Notes under the pieces: generated by a model | Told to the model about the DNA's origin: nothing | What the model saw: the letters and a program-made list of their open reading frames with translations, nothing else | Database searches by the model: none | Position numbers and translations under genes: made by a program | Shown here: in pieces, positions 48,201 to 59,530 of the stretch | How the letters are laid out: every line of letters begins with the position of its first letter | Numbering within the stretch: the stretch's first letter is position 1 | Assembly: GCA_951230915.1 (NCBI GenBank) | Contig: OX579639.1 | Coordinates: 5,766,001-5,830,000 of the forward strand | Length of the DNA stretch: 64,000 nucleotides | Origin: Antitrichia curtipendula | Lineage: Eukaryota; Streptophyta; Bryopsida; Hypnales; Leucodontaceae | Reading direction: 5' to 3'

Positions 48201-49297
48201 GGACTATTCGTTTACCAGTGAGTTTCTCTTTGACTTGTTATATGCTCCTAGTATTGAACTAATTTAGTAGAACAGTGTGAAAGTTACGATATCTCAGTGT
48301 GGAAATTACTATTGATTTTACTCGTGGAAGTTTCAACTCAAAAGATCACCTCAGTCAGATAATAAGTTTTATTTTTGTGGTTCCTGTCGAGAGCATGTTC
48401 ATCCATCTCTATCGAACACTTTGATTTGCTGCTGGCATATGGCCATGAAATCTTATATGTAGTTTCGTGTTTTTTTTTCAGATTTATGTATATGAAGTCA
48501 TCTCACGTATCAACAAAGCTAAGAGGGCATTGGTTATGGAGCATGGGCGGAAACCTCTTGATGAAGAAGTGGCTGAGCTGGTTGGTCTGAGTGTGGAAAA
48601 GTTGCAAACAATAGTGAAAGCAGCTAGGGCCCCAACTTCGATGGAGCGGACCATAGGCGAAGAGGGAACCACCACGGTTGGGGTACGCTTTCAAACTTCT
48701 GAAACCCTTGAAGGACCGAATTGGGCCTCATGTTCTGTCAGATTTTATTTATTTTCTGACCAACACTTGCAATGTTCTTCAACTGATTCTGGTGATGCAA
48801 AATTTGACCTCATCCGAATTACATTTTTCTAATTATGATTTAATCGTATTGGTCGTTCAAAACCACGATTTTAGGGTTGATGATCACTGTCAAGGATTTC
48901 ACTTTGATGGGGTTCAAAATACTGGGGAATTCCTTGGCCTTTGTCCTGATTCAAGTGATCTGCTGGATTGATTGCGTTTTCTGATTCAAAGTCTTCGTCT
49001 TCACAGGATTTGGTTGCTGACAGAGGCGTCGAGTCACCCGAGGATGGCATTGTGAAGCAGTTGCTGAAACAGGACGTAGAGCGAGTGTTACGCACTCTCA
49101 GTCCACGAGAGAGGGACGTTCTTCGAATGCGGTTTGGATTTGACGATGGACAATCCAGGACTTTAGGAGAAATAGGCCTAATTTTCAAATTAACTCGAGA
49201 AAGGATAAGACAAATTGAGGCTGAAGCCATGCGCAAGCTCAGGATGCCCGGTCTGAATAGCGTTTTACTGGAGTATCTAGATGTGGAAGGCATCTGA
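45276..49297 (+). CDS. SIG: Plastid RNA polymerase sigma factor (SIG1/SIG2-like)
   Basis: Seven exons: 45276-45433, 46024-46385, 47016-47293, 47634-47864, 48077-48217, 48482-48682 and 49007-49297. They join to 1662 nt (553 residues). The N-terminal ~230 residues are variable, with few acidic residues at the very start, as in a plastid transit peptide. A basic stretch ([16 protein letters not shown]) precedes region 1.2 ([17 protein letters not shown]). Region 2 lies at about 312-390 and holds [43 protein letters not shown] and RTIRLP. Region 3 spans about 391-470. Region 4 (about 478-545) has [14 protein letters not shown] and the promoter -35-binding helix [18 protein letters not shown]. It directs the bacterial-type plastid polymerase to plastid promoters. 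The start ATG 45276 is chosen because its frame runs in phase into exon 2. The region-4 sequence with MERTIGEEG and [10 protein letters not shown] favours the SIG1/SIG2 type over SIG5, but the exact class is an inference. Confidence 0.92.
47508..47524. mobile_element. Solo end of TTAA-family element in sigma gene intron 3
   Basis: TTGTTCTTTTAGGGGTTAA matches the right end of the TTAA family, and GGGCC lies just inside, as in other copies. A left partner inside the intron could not be found. The splice sites around it remain intact. Confidence 0.4.
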
Positions 49298-51865
49298 TTC
49301 ATTGGTGCTGAATGAAAGTATATACATCAACGAAAATAGTTTCCAACTGAATTCTTCAATTCGGGTTAAATAGGTTTGTTATATAAGTTGACGCTCTGTT
49401 GAAGCTCTCTCCCATAAATTCCTTCTTACAACTGGGAGAGGGGAGTTCTCCTTCCTCCTAAGACATGACACAGAGCCTCTGTCTGATGTTCTATCTCTGA
49501 TAAGGTTTTCTCACACATGAACTTGACATGACTCCTGGTGATTTTCATTGCTCTTGTAGTGCTTCTGTTCACCACGACATTATCAAGCAAGCGAAGACAT
49601 AAATGGCTAGTGGTAGAATATTCTGCTCCTACATCTACAAAGTACAAGCAGAAGCTTACCCTATCTTGCCCTCACTGTCCTCCAAGAAATACCCCTCTGC
49701 ATAGGTCAACCTTCGCCCACGAACTTGAACTTCAAATTGTTTTGTATTCTTTGTTTTTGAGAGAACTTTATAATATATTTATTTTTCATAGAGGAAATCA
49801 CATGTCTTCTGTAAGTCATAATTTTTTAGACTTTATTGTAAAAATTTGGAATTATTGTGAATTTCTGAAGAAAAGGTGTTATTCACATCTAATACAAAAT
49901 CCAGCACAAAGAATGAGAAATTCTCTTTACTAATGTATATAATAGTGTCAGGCACCATGTTATAATTCAAATTTCTATGTCTTCTAAAATTAGAAAAATT
50001 AGAAAATTAGAAGACCATGGTTTCTATTATAGCTTGAAATATTTAAAATGAATTAAAAAATAATTTAAAATTGAACTTGCTTTCATTAATTGGGCTCAAT
50101 TTCAAAATATCATTTTATGTATGAATTCAAGGCAAAAGCAAGGAACTTAAAGTGGCCAAAATATAAGGTGATCGTTGGATTAGGCTCTTCTTTTATAGAA
50201 AAGTCAACAATAGTACTACAAGGGAATTTCTAAAACCATTAGTGTAATTGTGTTCAAGAAACTATTAAGAAAATGGAATGAAAATTCTTTATTAATCTTC
50301 TCCATTCTCCATCCTCCATCCAAAAGTCATTGAAAGAACACAAATTGGTCTTGGTGTCATTTCAAGGTTAATGATGTTATGAAAATGGCCTCAACTTCAT
50401 TCATTGACTACTTCACTCTCATTGTTTCGTTATTGATGTTTTAGAATATCCATCTCACATGAGATAACTGCAATAAATTTTGAAGATGACATAAATGAAG
50501 AGTTTCTTCATTTAAAAAGGATATCCAAAGGATACAATGTAGTTTTAGAGGCATTTCAAGGTTGATGATATTATGACACTAGTCATGTTTTCATTCATAC
50601 TCCTTTACTATCAACATCTCTTCAATGACATTTAAGGATATTTAGCACATGTATATACAACCGGCAACCAATTTTGAGGACAACATGAATGAAGACTTTG
50701 TTCATTTCAAGTTCCACATGAAGTCTTGAAGGTTTTATGAGTGAAACCAAATTATGTATTTCTTAAAAAATGGACACACTTGCCACATTATGAGTGATTA
50801 TAATACATTTGTTATTTGAGGGGGTACTAACTTCTGAAGTTGCAATAATTTTCAATATCCAAGCTCCATTCAATTACTATAACTTATAGAATTTTTAGTT
50901 TTTTAAATATTTTTACAAGTGAAATCACATGCCTTTTATAAGGATAGACTTCCATGTGGAGTTGAAATTGGAAATCAATTTTCAAGTTTTTGAGAATCAA
51001 AATTGCTTTTGTTAAATGATGTAAATAGGAAAGAACTACATTTTGTTGTCAAACCAAAAGCAACCAAAAAGTTAAAGTCCAATGTTAAAATTGCTTTTCT
51101 GGATGCTAGAAAGTTGCCTCTTCCACTTTTTATAGGCCCATGTCTCCCTAAAAGTTTAACAACCAACAATTCTAATTCTCCTCTTGCAAACATTGCATAC
51201 TTCTATGTAGAATTCTAAAAAATTATTTGTCTTTTCTACAAAGTTTAGTTGAATTTTTTTAAGTCTTATAATTCCAAGATTATTTTGAAAATAATTGAAG
51301 TCACTATGGATTTTTGAAGAAAATGTAAAGAAAATTCAAATCAAATTATAATTATAGTTTAAAAAGTTTGAAAAAATTTACTTTAGATGTATATTATGGT
51401 GTATAACATCATAGAGTAGAATGCATTTCTATATCATTTTATATTTAGAAAATCAAATAGGTGATGTTTACACCATCAAACTTTAAATTATAAGAAAACG
51501 TTCAATCATTCTAGGATTTAAAAAAAAATTCCAGTTGGAATAGAAACTAAAGTTAACAAACTTCAATTGGATCAAATTCAAAAGAGAATGATCAATAAAA
51601 ATGGTCCAAATTGAAATGAACAATAATAAGCTAGAATTAAACAATATACAATATATTAAAATCCTTTTTGGCTTTTATTTATTTTTAAAGAGCTTCATGT
51701 AATATGCAAAAATAGCTTTTATGACAACATAGTATAGTGATGAACAAAAAATATATGAAAATCCTCATGGTTTTTCTAAAAGTTTATATCATTCATAAAA
51801 AAAACTAATCACACCATCCTATCAATGTTGGCCATACCACCTCTCTGATCCCCATTTCTGAACAT
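49298..51865. other. Spacer downstream of sigma factor gene
   Basis: The first ~600 bases should include the 3' UTR. Beyond 49900 the sequence is AT-rich with repeated phrases (CATTTCAAGGTTAATGATGTTATGA at 50355 and CATTTCAAGGTTGATGATATTATGA at 50550, each differing in a few bases), suggesting a diverged ~190-bp tandem duplication. No gene is recognised; frames at 50975-51218 lie on both strands of the same stretch and look like chance. Confidence 0.4.
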
Positions 51866-52839
51866 TTAACCCTAGACCGCCCAAGAGGACAGAAAGTGTC
51901 TTCACATAGTTTTAAGTTAAATTCAAAGTACTGTAACTTTTGCATCCGATGTCCAAATGCAGTAAAACTTGTTGGAGAATTTGAACCTTTTCTTCTAGTT
52001 TGTGTGGTAAAATTTTCAAATCAATATAATAAGTAATGATTTTATGAAAGCCAATCGAAGTTCACAAGCTCAATTTGATTCACCAAAGTGCACTTCATGG
52101 CTGCAACTTCGGGGGCTTGTATCTCCTTCATCCAATGTTCGATTTCAATAAAATTTGGTGGGTTAAAATCCCCTTGAAGTATACTTATTGTGGTGAAATT
52201 TTCATGTCAATACAAGTCGTTTTGAATGTTTGGGAGCAATTCAAAATTCAAAATCCCGTCATTTTGCAACTACAATGAACTTTGGCGGCTTGTATCTTCC
52301 TCATATAGTGTCTGATTTCAATAAAAAATTTGGGGGAAGTAGCGCATACTAGTCTAGTTAGTGTGGCTAAAATTTCACATCAGTCGAAGAAGTTGTCAAT
52401 GACTGAGAAGCATTCTATTAGAAGGAGGTTCAGCTGTAGATGTGTTTTTTGCAACTTTTCTTGCCTATTTTTGACATTTGCAAGTCATTTGCAAACACAT
52501 TGAATCAATTGAATGAAATTTTTTTCACCAATGCATTTGCGTGTTGGTTTTGAATCACTTTGTAGTTTAAAGTTTTTTCATTTGATTAGGTTTAGAGATC
52601 AAATTTGGCCTCTAAATGTGTTTTTAGGAAAATTTCAGCATTCTTTTTCAACACTAAAACATTCTAATCTTGCAATCTATGCGGTCAAATGACTTCAAAT
52701 TTGATCCATGACATCTACAACATGTGTACTACATGATTGTACGGTTAAGATCTGTATAACTTAGTCACATTTAGATTTATAGCACTTCAAAAACTACACT
52801 GTTTTTCACCCAAATCGGCCATGGGCGGTCTAGGGTTAA
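51866..52839. mobile_element. TTAA-family element, 974 bp (piggyBac-like ends)
   Basis: The ends TTAACCCTAGACCGCCCA and TGGGCGGTCTAGGGTTAA are a perfect 18-bp inverted repeat. CCCTAGA directly after TTAA is the classical start of a piggyBac terminus. The interior has no transposase frame but contains a three-unit degenerate internal repeat (listed separately), so this is a non-autonomous copy. Confidence 0.7.
51930..52400. repeat. Degenerate ~165-bp tandem repeat inside the 51.9-kb element
   Basis: Three units begin near 51935, 52100 and 52270. Shared phrases are TTGTATCTxCxTCATxxAxTG, then TTTCAATAAAATTTGG, GTGxxTAAAATTTCAxxTCA and a closing AAGTxxTxAATG. Similarity is modest but in consistent order. 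Confidence 0.55.
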
Positions 52840-53249
52840 GCAATTCGGCCCATGTACATAATGGAGAAGGTCGGAGAATTTTTTCCCTCATCTACAAAAT
52901 ACAGATGAAGACGATTCCATATTTTTCAAAACTTTCATTTTCAAAAACAAATTACTATGAATTTTTTTCGTGAAGATTTTATTTGTCCCATTCTCGATAT
53001 ATAGGCAAACGCATTTCCAACCATAGGAGTGGTTATGAAACCAATGAAAGTGATCATTGTGTCTTTCAATTTACATGTTGTAATCATTATAGGCTTTCAA
53101 TGTACACCTTGCAGACATTTTTACTGTTCTTGCTAGTTATATTGTACGAGAGCTGATAAAAAATTGAACAGTTTCAGCTGTGAAAATGAGATGCTAGTTG
53201 GAAATGGGTGATCTCCTTTATACCTAGAAGCACATGCTACCTAAAATCG

Positions 53250-53496
53250 CACACTAAATATTCTTGCCTACAATGTACTACTACTATTCACAAAAGTCTA
53301 TAATCACTTTTAAGAATACCTATTTTCAACACTTTGAAAGTTCATAGTTTATTTATGCAATGTTCAAAAAATGCATTCTAAGAGAATCTAAAATCCCTTT
53401 TTCACTACCAAGACAACCCCTCAAAAAGTTTTCCAGTATAATAATGGGAACCATACCAAATTACTTATTTGTGCAATTTTAGGTATAGTTACCTTA
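53250..53496. mobile_element. MITE family C, copy 3 (inverted)
   Basis: In reverse orientation to the 28-kb copies, it preserves TATAGTTACCTT at its right end, GGGAACCATACCAAATTACT, AATGCATTCTAAGAGAATCT and TTCATAGTTTATTTATG in the expected order. The left terminus is diverged (CTACCTAAAATCGCACAC). Confidence 0.7.
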
Positions 53497-54300
53497 TATC
53501 TAGTATTTTATCATATAAAATCATAGCTAATAGAAAAACAACAATATTTACTTAAATTCCAATCATAGAAAGTGAAAATCGGTACACATCCAACATAATA
53601 CTTTGCAGCAAATATTGCATATGTACAAAAAAAACATATTTGAACATTACTCAATGAACTCTTCATGACTGTTCATAACCATGCTAAATTCATGCAAGCT
53701 TGCATTTCCCTTCTCACAAGGATTACCCAAAGTGAAGAATTCACCTTAATTTGTTTTCTCTTGCATGTTCATGATGCAATGTGAAGTCCAGCTGTTCTTA
53801 AGCATAGCCAATTTCCAAGCAATACGACTGAAATGTAGTGCGTGTAGTCTCCAAAAAACCCAGCCGAAGCTACCGAATTATGGCCAGAAGAGATTTTTTT
53901 TTCAAATCCCCGTTTATTAAAATGAGCAAGTCTATTTCACTTCAGAAGAGACTTGCAACAAATATAAACTAACAACATTTCCTTGACACTCAAGGGGAGA
54001 AGTGAGACCATATGGACGTGATATGTATTCCCTTCATATCACACCTGTAGGAAATTTGTAAGCATTCCCTTCTTCACTTTCTCCCCTGTGAACAACCTCC
54101 GTGTGGAACGTAAAGCCCAACGATCTTCAGCTCAAACTACTCCTACAAACTGGTCAGCTGGCTCAATGGAGACCTAGCACCCACTCTCGATCTTGTGGGG
54201 AAGAATAATGATCAATATCTGTACAGAATCTTGGATGGTACGTTTCTAGCTCTAGAATACCAACACAATCATGATAGAAGCAAGCTCGCACTGCTCTCCA
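53497..54300. other. Spacer and 3' region of C2 gene
   Basis: No gene is recognised. GC content rises after 53990, and the final part should contain the 3' UTR of the C2 gene transcribed towards it from the right. Confidence 0.4.
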
Positions 54301-55369
54301 TCAGTGTGCGTACACATTCGTGCCCGCATCCACTCGGTGGAAATGAGGGATTGGGACACAACAACCTGCAGGAGCACAAGACAACTCGTCGTCGGCCATG
54401 CCAGCTGCTGCAGCATTTTCTTCTTCGTCATAGCGTGCTTCCGAGAGCACCGGCTCGTGTGTCACGCCCCCCATCTTCAGTGTGAAGTTGAGCACTCCTT
54501 GTGCACGTCCCGATGGTCTTTTCACCTGCTCAAGCAAGCGTACCACTGGTATCAGCACATGGATGTGGTTCAATTATCAGTCACCTGTCTTACCAGGCTA
54601 AGTCCTCACAGAATTCGGGAATTCGAAGGAAGAGGCTATCTTCTGTTGACGACTTAATAAAAAAAATTGTGTTACATGAACGTTAGTTGTAAGTCAATTG
54701 TTGTTTTGTAAATTAAAGTGTTCACAACTATATCCAGTTCCATTTTCAATGGATTAACCACAAAACTGTTCAACCAGAACTACACATTGTTGTCAGTTTG
54801 GATATCTACAGTTACATTCGTCATAGTGCCAGTTCAGCCACAAGCAAACTAACTAGAAAAAACAATGTCACCCACTAAAAACATAAATAACCAAAACGTA
54901 GACCTCTCTTACACAATTTGAAAATGAGAGACTGTGAAAAGAGTCTGAAAACCGTGATTTCTCATACAGAACTGGTTGACAGAGAGAGTGTGACAGGCAT
55001 GAGACATACCGGGAGGTTGAGGACCACGGGCTCGCTAGGTTCCTTGATGGCGGCAATGTTGCCGGGCAAGTCGGCTAGCGGCAAGGCGAGGGATCCGATG
55101 AGTCGGTTGGACGTCGACGCGGCGTCGTGCAGCTCGAAGTAGACCACGGCTTCGTCGGGGTGCACGAGCGCGGCCTCGTTGCCATACACCATCAGCTTAG
55201 CATTCCAACTAGGGTTGGTGCTCCCTTTCTCGTCCACGGGGCTGTAAGCTTTCATGTCATGGTGAATCCACGCCACCACGTAAGGACTCATCTTGCCGCC
55301 GAAGATCCTCACGTCTCGCAAATCCGATGCCGAGAACACGTTCAATTCAATCTCACGATACGCAGCCAT
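54301..55369 (-). CDS. SRC2-like C2-domain protein
   Basis: Two exons, 55369-55010 and 54525-54301, join in phase 0 to 585 nt (194 residues). Residues 1-~140 form a single C2 domain of the plant SRC2/BAP type: REIELNVFSASDLRDV at the start, PYVVAWI, STNPSWNAKLMV, VVYFELHDA, IGSLALPLADL, and, spanning the junction, RPSGRAQGVLNFTLKMGG. Such proteins bind membranes, often in response to Ca2+, in stress and defence signalling. The Asp that follows GKM in many family members is Ser here, so Ca2+ binding by loop 1 may be weak. The ~45-residue tail is Ala/Glu-rich, then Cys-containing (APAGCCVPIPHF), and lacks the Pro/Gly/Tyr repeats and membrane segment of longer SRC2s. An upstream in-frame ATG at 55564 would add a 65-residue Leu-rich extension; I prefer ATG 55369 because homologues start with the C2 strand. 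Confidence 0.85.
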
Positions 55370-56527
55370 CGCTTCCCTAATATCCCAGTCGATCGAAGCG
55401 ACGCCAAAACCCAAAACTCCAAAAGCAGATGCAGTCAAGAGCTCCAACAACAGATGCAGTTCCAAGAGCACCAACTTGTTAAATACGGGAAAATTCCTTG
55501 CAAGCAACGCGGATTGCAACCCAAGAGAGACTTCCAAGGGATGAGCTAACAACAATTCGATCAACGACGGAAAATTTCTTCCAAGCTGAGAAGGAAGGAT
55601 GATTTGTAGAGGAATGAGGAAGCTGGCGACCGCGACTTGTGCCGAAGAGAGTAGGTAGCTGCCTCTGTTGCATGAAGGATCGCCGTCATGGCATTCCAGG
55701 ACTGGACTGGAAGCCGCACTTGCCCCTTCATGCCCCCACCAGCCTTGCGGAACACATCAGAACTTCAGAAGGTGGGCCTGCACGGCGACGTGGCTGTTGG
55801 TGCACGCCGCCGACCCACACGGCATCGGATGCTTTCGACACAAGATTCCACCTCAGCAAACCGCCTTTCCACGTGTGCGTCAGTGTGTGGCCCTGTACCT
55901 TTGCCTATTCAGACGTGGAAAATGTAGAGCTGTGCTGATTCAGACGTGGCACGCTCAGACTGTCCTCGAGGGACTTGCACCCACATGCAGCCGGAATCGA
56001 GAGTCGGTTTTCAGTGGGATTTTTTGCTGTTTTTTGACACTGCGTTATTACATATTCCACTTTTTGAAACTATCAGGAGTCGATTTGAAGTGTAACTTAC
56101 TGACGAGAGGGAGCGGAGGAAACCAAGCAACTCTTCGTACCATCCCATGCACGCCGACTATACCAAGTCTTACTTCTCTGCACGTTGAAGACTCGATTTA
56201 CATTCACTCGGCATGCTGACATTAGCGGTAGTCACACCTTCTTCACTGCTCGAGCATTATCCAGAGAAGGTGCACGGCGTGACTCCGCATCGGCTTCTTA
56301 TTGAACTTCCGGCGCAGAATATATTGTTTCTGCGAAGTTTTCACCACGCTCATTATTCTGCTCCGGAGGTGTATATTGAGTGTTGCAAAAACTTCTTCAT
56401 TCCTGCTTGCTGTGTTTGTGACTTCATCATGTGGAATTCACTGCATGCACGTTCTGCAACTTCATCCTACGATCCCCATCAAATGCAATTTTTCAATTCT
56501 CAACACTCCTCTATGAAACAATAAAAA
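55370..56527. promoter_or_regulatory. Upstream region of C2 gene
   Basis: GC-richer sequence up to about 56200, with several overlapping plus-strand open frames (for example 55668-56219) that contain no recognisable domain; probably promoter and 5' UTR. At 56226-56285 a loose hairpin contains GTAGTCACACCTTCTTC and GAGAAGGTG, similar to the ends of the element at 56528. Confidence 0.4.
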
Positions 56528-56640
56528 AGGGGTGTCACACCTTCTCCAGAATTTCACGCACCTAATTGGCTCTGAGTTTCTCTCTTGAGCTCCTCATTCT
56601 TCAGTAAAATTCTGGCTTCGGAGAAGGTGTGACTACCCTT
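56528..56640. mobile_element. Small TIR element, 113 bp
   Basis: Left AAGGGGTGTCACACCTTCTC and right GAGAAGGTGTGACTACCCTT are inverted over about 30 bases, continuing with CAGAATTTCAC against GTAAAATTCTG. No clear target duplication. Superfamily undetermined. Confidence 0.7.
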
Positions 56641-56810
56641 ATTATATTAGGGGAGTGACTCTTATGAGGTATTCTTTTCCATTCTCCAAGACTACAATAC
56701 TTGTATTTATATTAACTCTTACATGTCTCAATCCTTTTTGAATTTTTGCACATTTTTGTTTATATCTTAATACAAAATTATTAATTACCGCAATTTCATG
56801 AAATCAATCA

Positions 56811-57167
56811 TTAACCCTAGAAGGGCTTTCAAGCCCTTTGCATATGTATAGTATATTATAAATACGATGGTATTTGACCAGAAAAATAGTGACCAAATGT
56901 TTTTTCAGTACAAAATAAATTAAGGATCATGGTAGTATGTAAATAACAATTTATCACAATTCATGTAGTAAACTACAAGCAAAGAGTTATAAGGCTAAAT
57001 ACGGGTTGTATAGAAGGACCCCAAAGGCCTTTCAAGGGATAAAGAAGGTTGTGTTTTCAACATTCAAGTATTACATTGGATGAATGAGAAATTAACTGGA
57101 CTAAATAGTGTCTGCTAGCCCTCCATTCATTGTTTAGAATATAGACATTGTAGCGCTTAAGGGTTAA
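56811..57167. mobile_element. TTAA-family element, 357 bp (piggyBac-like left end)
   Basis: Left end TTAACCCTAGAAGGGCTTTC and right end GCGCTTAAGGGTTAA, with AAAGGCCTTTCAAGGG internal on the right. The terminal match is shorter than in the other members (about 8-9 bases beyond TTAA). Non-coding. Confidence 0.5.
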
Positions 57168-57418
57168 CCAATGAGAAGTGCAATGGAACAATTCATAATG
57201 ATCACCATCTTCCAAATATTTGGATGCAACTACATCATTTGTCTGGATGAGTCAATGAAAGCATTTTCACATGAGTGTATTTAAGTTTCATCAACTTTGG
57301 AGAACTTGTAATTGTGGATTTGGCTTAGTATGAAAACCTCACCGAGTTTGGAGAACTTTGTGATATGTCTCTCTATACATTTGACACACCTAAATATTGA
57401 ACTAGTTGGAAGAGCTAG

Positions 57419-57585
57419 CACTACAACAAAACATGGTAAAAAAATATTACACTCAAAATCAAGAGCATTTTTTTGTTTGCCACAATTTTGTGCATATGCG
57501 CGTAATGGGCATGCACAAAACTGTAGCAAAAGAAAAAAAACTCAATTTTGGATGCGTTTTTTTTTTACCAAGTTTTGTTATAGTG
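57419..57585. mobile_element. CACTA-type MITE
   Basis: 167 bp beginning CACTACAACAAAACATGGTA and ending in the complement of CACTATAACAAAACTTGGTA, with TAG duplicated at 57416-57418 and 57586-57588. The interior also folds (CACAATTTTGTGC, GCACAAAACTG). CACTA ends with a 3-bp duplication mark an En/Spm non-autonomous element. Confidence 0.9.
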
Positions 57586-57588
57586 TAG

Positions 57589-58095
57589 GATAGAGTCAAG
57601 AGCCCTTCAATATTGATTCCTCCTATTATTCAGCAATGATACTAGGTGGCTTTGAAATTTTGAGAAGGTAAATTTTATCAATAGGAAGTAGATTTTGCAT
57701 CACTAGGAGAATGGAGTCATTCCTCACTACACATCATAGTCATAGTGACAAAATGACAAAATGTAGTGAGTTTAGTCACATACTCCAAACTCCATACCCT
57801 TATTGGTATTGAAAAGTCATATAATCCCCAAAATTCCATACTTGCCACTTTTGACATGCTATACTTTTGTTCCTAATATATTGATAGGAGGTACATCTTG
57901 GATCTTTTTCAAAAATTGAACCTCTTGTAATGTAGCTTGTTGTTGGCTCTAGTTACAAGGCTTTATATTAACAAAGGCTACATGTAAGGGAGTTTGAGTA
58001 GGACCTTACTAATGTAACTTGACACAATGCAAGATAGCAAACAAATGATTTGATTCAGTGAATGCTTATATTCAAGTTGAGATGTAAGAAATGGT
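57589..58095. other. AT-rich spacer
   Basis: No gene, element end or RNA was seen in this stretch. Confidence 0.4.
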
Positions 58096-58614
58096 TTAAC
58101 CCCTAAAGGTTCAAGCACCATTTTTTGGCAACATAGCAATTTTGGGCAACTTACTACGAATGAATTTTTTTTTCTTTGGAAAGGCAGCCTGTTGACCATT
58201 GAAAATTATATACCATGCAATAAATTTTTAACCAAATAGTCAAAGTTATGAAAATTGTTGCACCTTAAAGCTACTCCTTGGACACATATTCAATGATCGG
58301 AAAAAACTGACAGCTAGATCAAAGTTAGCTAGAGGAATTTGAAAAAAACCCGGTTGCAATTTGAAATCATTTGCAAACCCCCGGTGAAAAAATCTATAAA
58401 ATTTCTATTTTCAATAGAAAAAAAATAGAAAAATTAACCGAACTCAATTCTTCAAAAATTGGTTCAATGTGAGAATTGAAGTAAATTAGCCAGTAAAACT
58501 CAAAAAGTTTCCCAACATGGCGACATTGCACATGTTGTGTGAAATTTTTAAAGAAAAAAAAAATTCCATTTGTACTAAGTTGCCAAAAGTGGTGTTTGGA
58601 CCTTTAGGGATTAA
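58096..58614. mobile_element. TTAA-family element, 519 bp
   Basis: Left end TTAACCCCTAAAGGTTCAAG and right end TTTGGACCTTTAGGGATTAA. The TIR continues inward for about 38 bases (CACCATTTTTTGGCAAC against GTTGCCAAAAGTGGTG). No transposase frame. This is the longest TIR of the TTAA set. Confidence 0.7.
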
Positions 58615-59218
58615 CTTCACTCTCTTGTTTCCTTGTACAGTTAATGAGGTCCTAGCTAGTTAAATGTACATGATGTTAGATGAATGAAGAAAAACATGAC
58701 TCTTTGGGCTAGAGCTAAAGCCTTGCTTCAGTACTTATTTGAAAAGTGATTCAATCCTATAAGAACAAAGCCTTTTATAATGTAGTTGCTTGTTCAACAT
58801 GCAAAAAATAATTGAAAGAAAATGATTATTTGCCTAACTAAATATGTTATGAAGTAAATGTCATTATTTATAATTGATGTTTGATGCTCTTTCATATGTA
58901 AATATTTGTCTAATATCATTTTTGATGGAGTACTTGATGTTTGTATCTTTCTTAGATTCTTCAATTTCTCTATAATTATGTTGAATTATCACCCTATGAC
59001 AAGTCTAAAATATTTTGTTGTAGATTTTTTGCCTAATTGAATATGTTATGAAGTAAATGTCACTTTACTTTCATTTTAGTGACAACTTCTATGGTGACTT
59101 CAAGGTTCTTTAGAACTTTTGTGGTTAGTCATAGTAGCTTTGTGTTTGTTTGTTTGACTTGCATTATTCTTCAAACTCTTCTAATTTCAAATTCAAATTC
59201 AAACTCTTTTATTTCAAT

Positions 59219-59393
59219 AATTTAGTAATGGGAACCATGTTCACAAGATTATTTAACCTAGCTCAAATACTATCTACATTCAATTGTCTAGGTCCTAAAA
59301 TTGTCTAGACCAAAATCGAAGACCAATTCAACTTTAATTAATTAATGATTATTTAATTAATGATTATGTGAACATGGTTCCCATTACTAAATT
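59219..59393. repeat. Perfect 27-bp inverted repeat
   Basis: Arms at 59219-59245 and 59367-59393 (containing AGTAATGGGAACCATGTTCA and its complement) flank about 120 bases rich in ATTAATTAA. The right arm is also the start of a MITE family C fragment, so the left arm may be a short inverted piece of that same family. Confidence 0.75.
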
Positions 59394-59520
59394 ATCTTAG
59401 TTTTTGTTGGGTCTTGTGGACAATCGAAAGAAGATTTCAAATTCTCTAAGAATGCATTTTTGGGTACAATATGAATAAATTGAATTTTTAGAGTGTCAAT
59501 TATAGATGTACCCAATATCA
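59372..59520. mobile_element. MITE family C, partial copy 4
   Basis: Keeps CATGGTTCCCATTACTAAAT, GGGTCTTGTGGACAATCGAA, TCTCTAAGAATGCATTTTTG and ATATGAATAAATTGAATTTT in the same order as the 28-kb copies, without the AAGGTAAC termini. Confidence 0.6.
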
Positions 59521-59530
59521 ACCTTATCTT

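Noticed and set aside
54195..54657. Plus-strand frames opposite C2 exon 2
   Set aside because: Shadows of the real minus-strand exon, which has matching splice sites and family similarity.
55370..55564. Upstream ATG (55564) for the C2 gene
   Set aside because: It would add 65 Leu-rich residues before the C2 domain; family members begin directly with the C2 strand, so ATG 55369 is preferred.
55668..56219. Plus-strand 183-codon frame upstream of the C2 gene
   Set aside because: Low conservation signals, no domain, several competing frames; more likely promoter/UTR.
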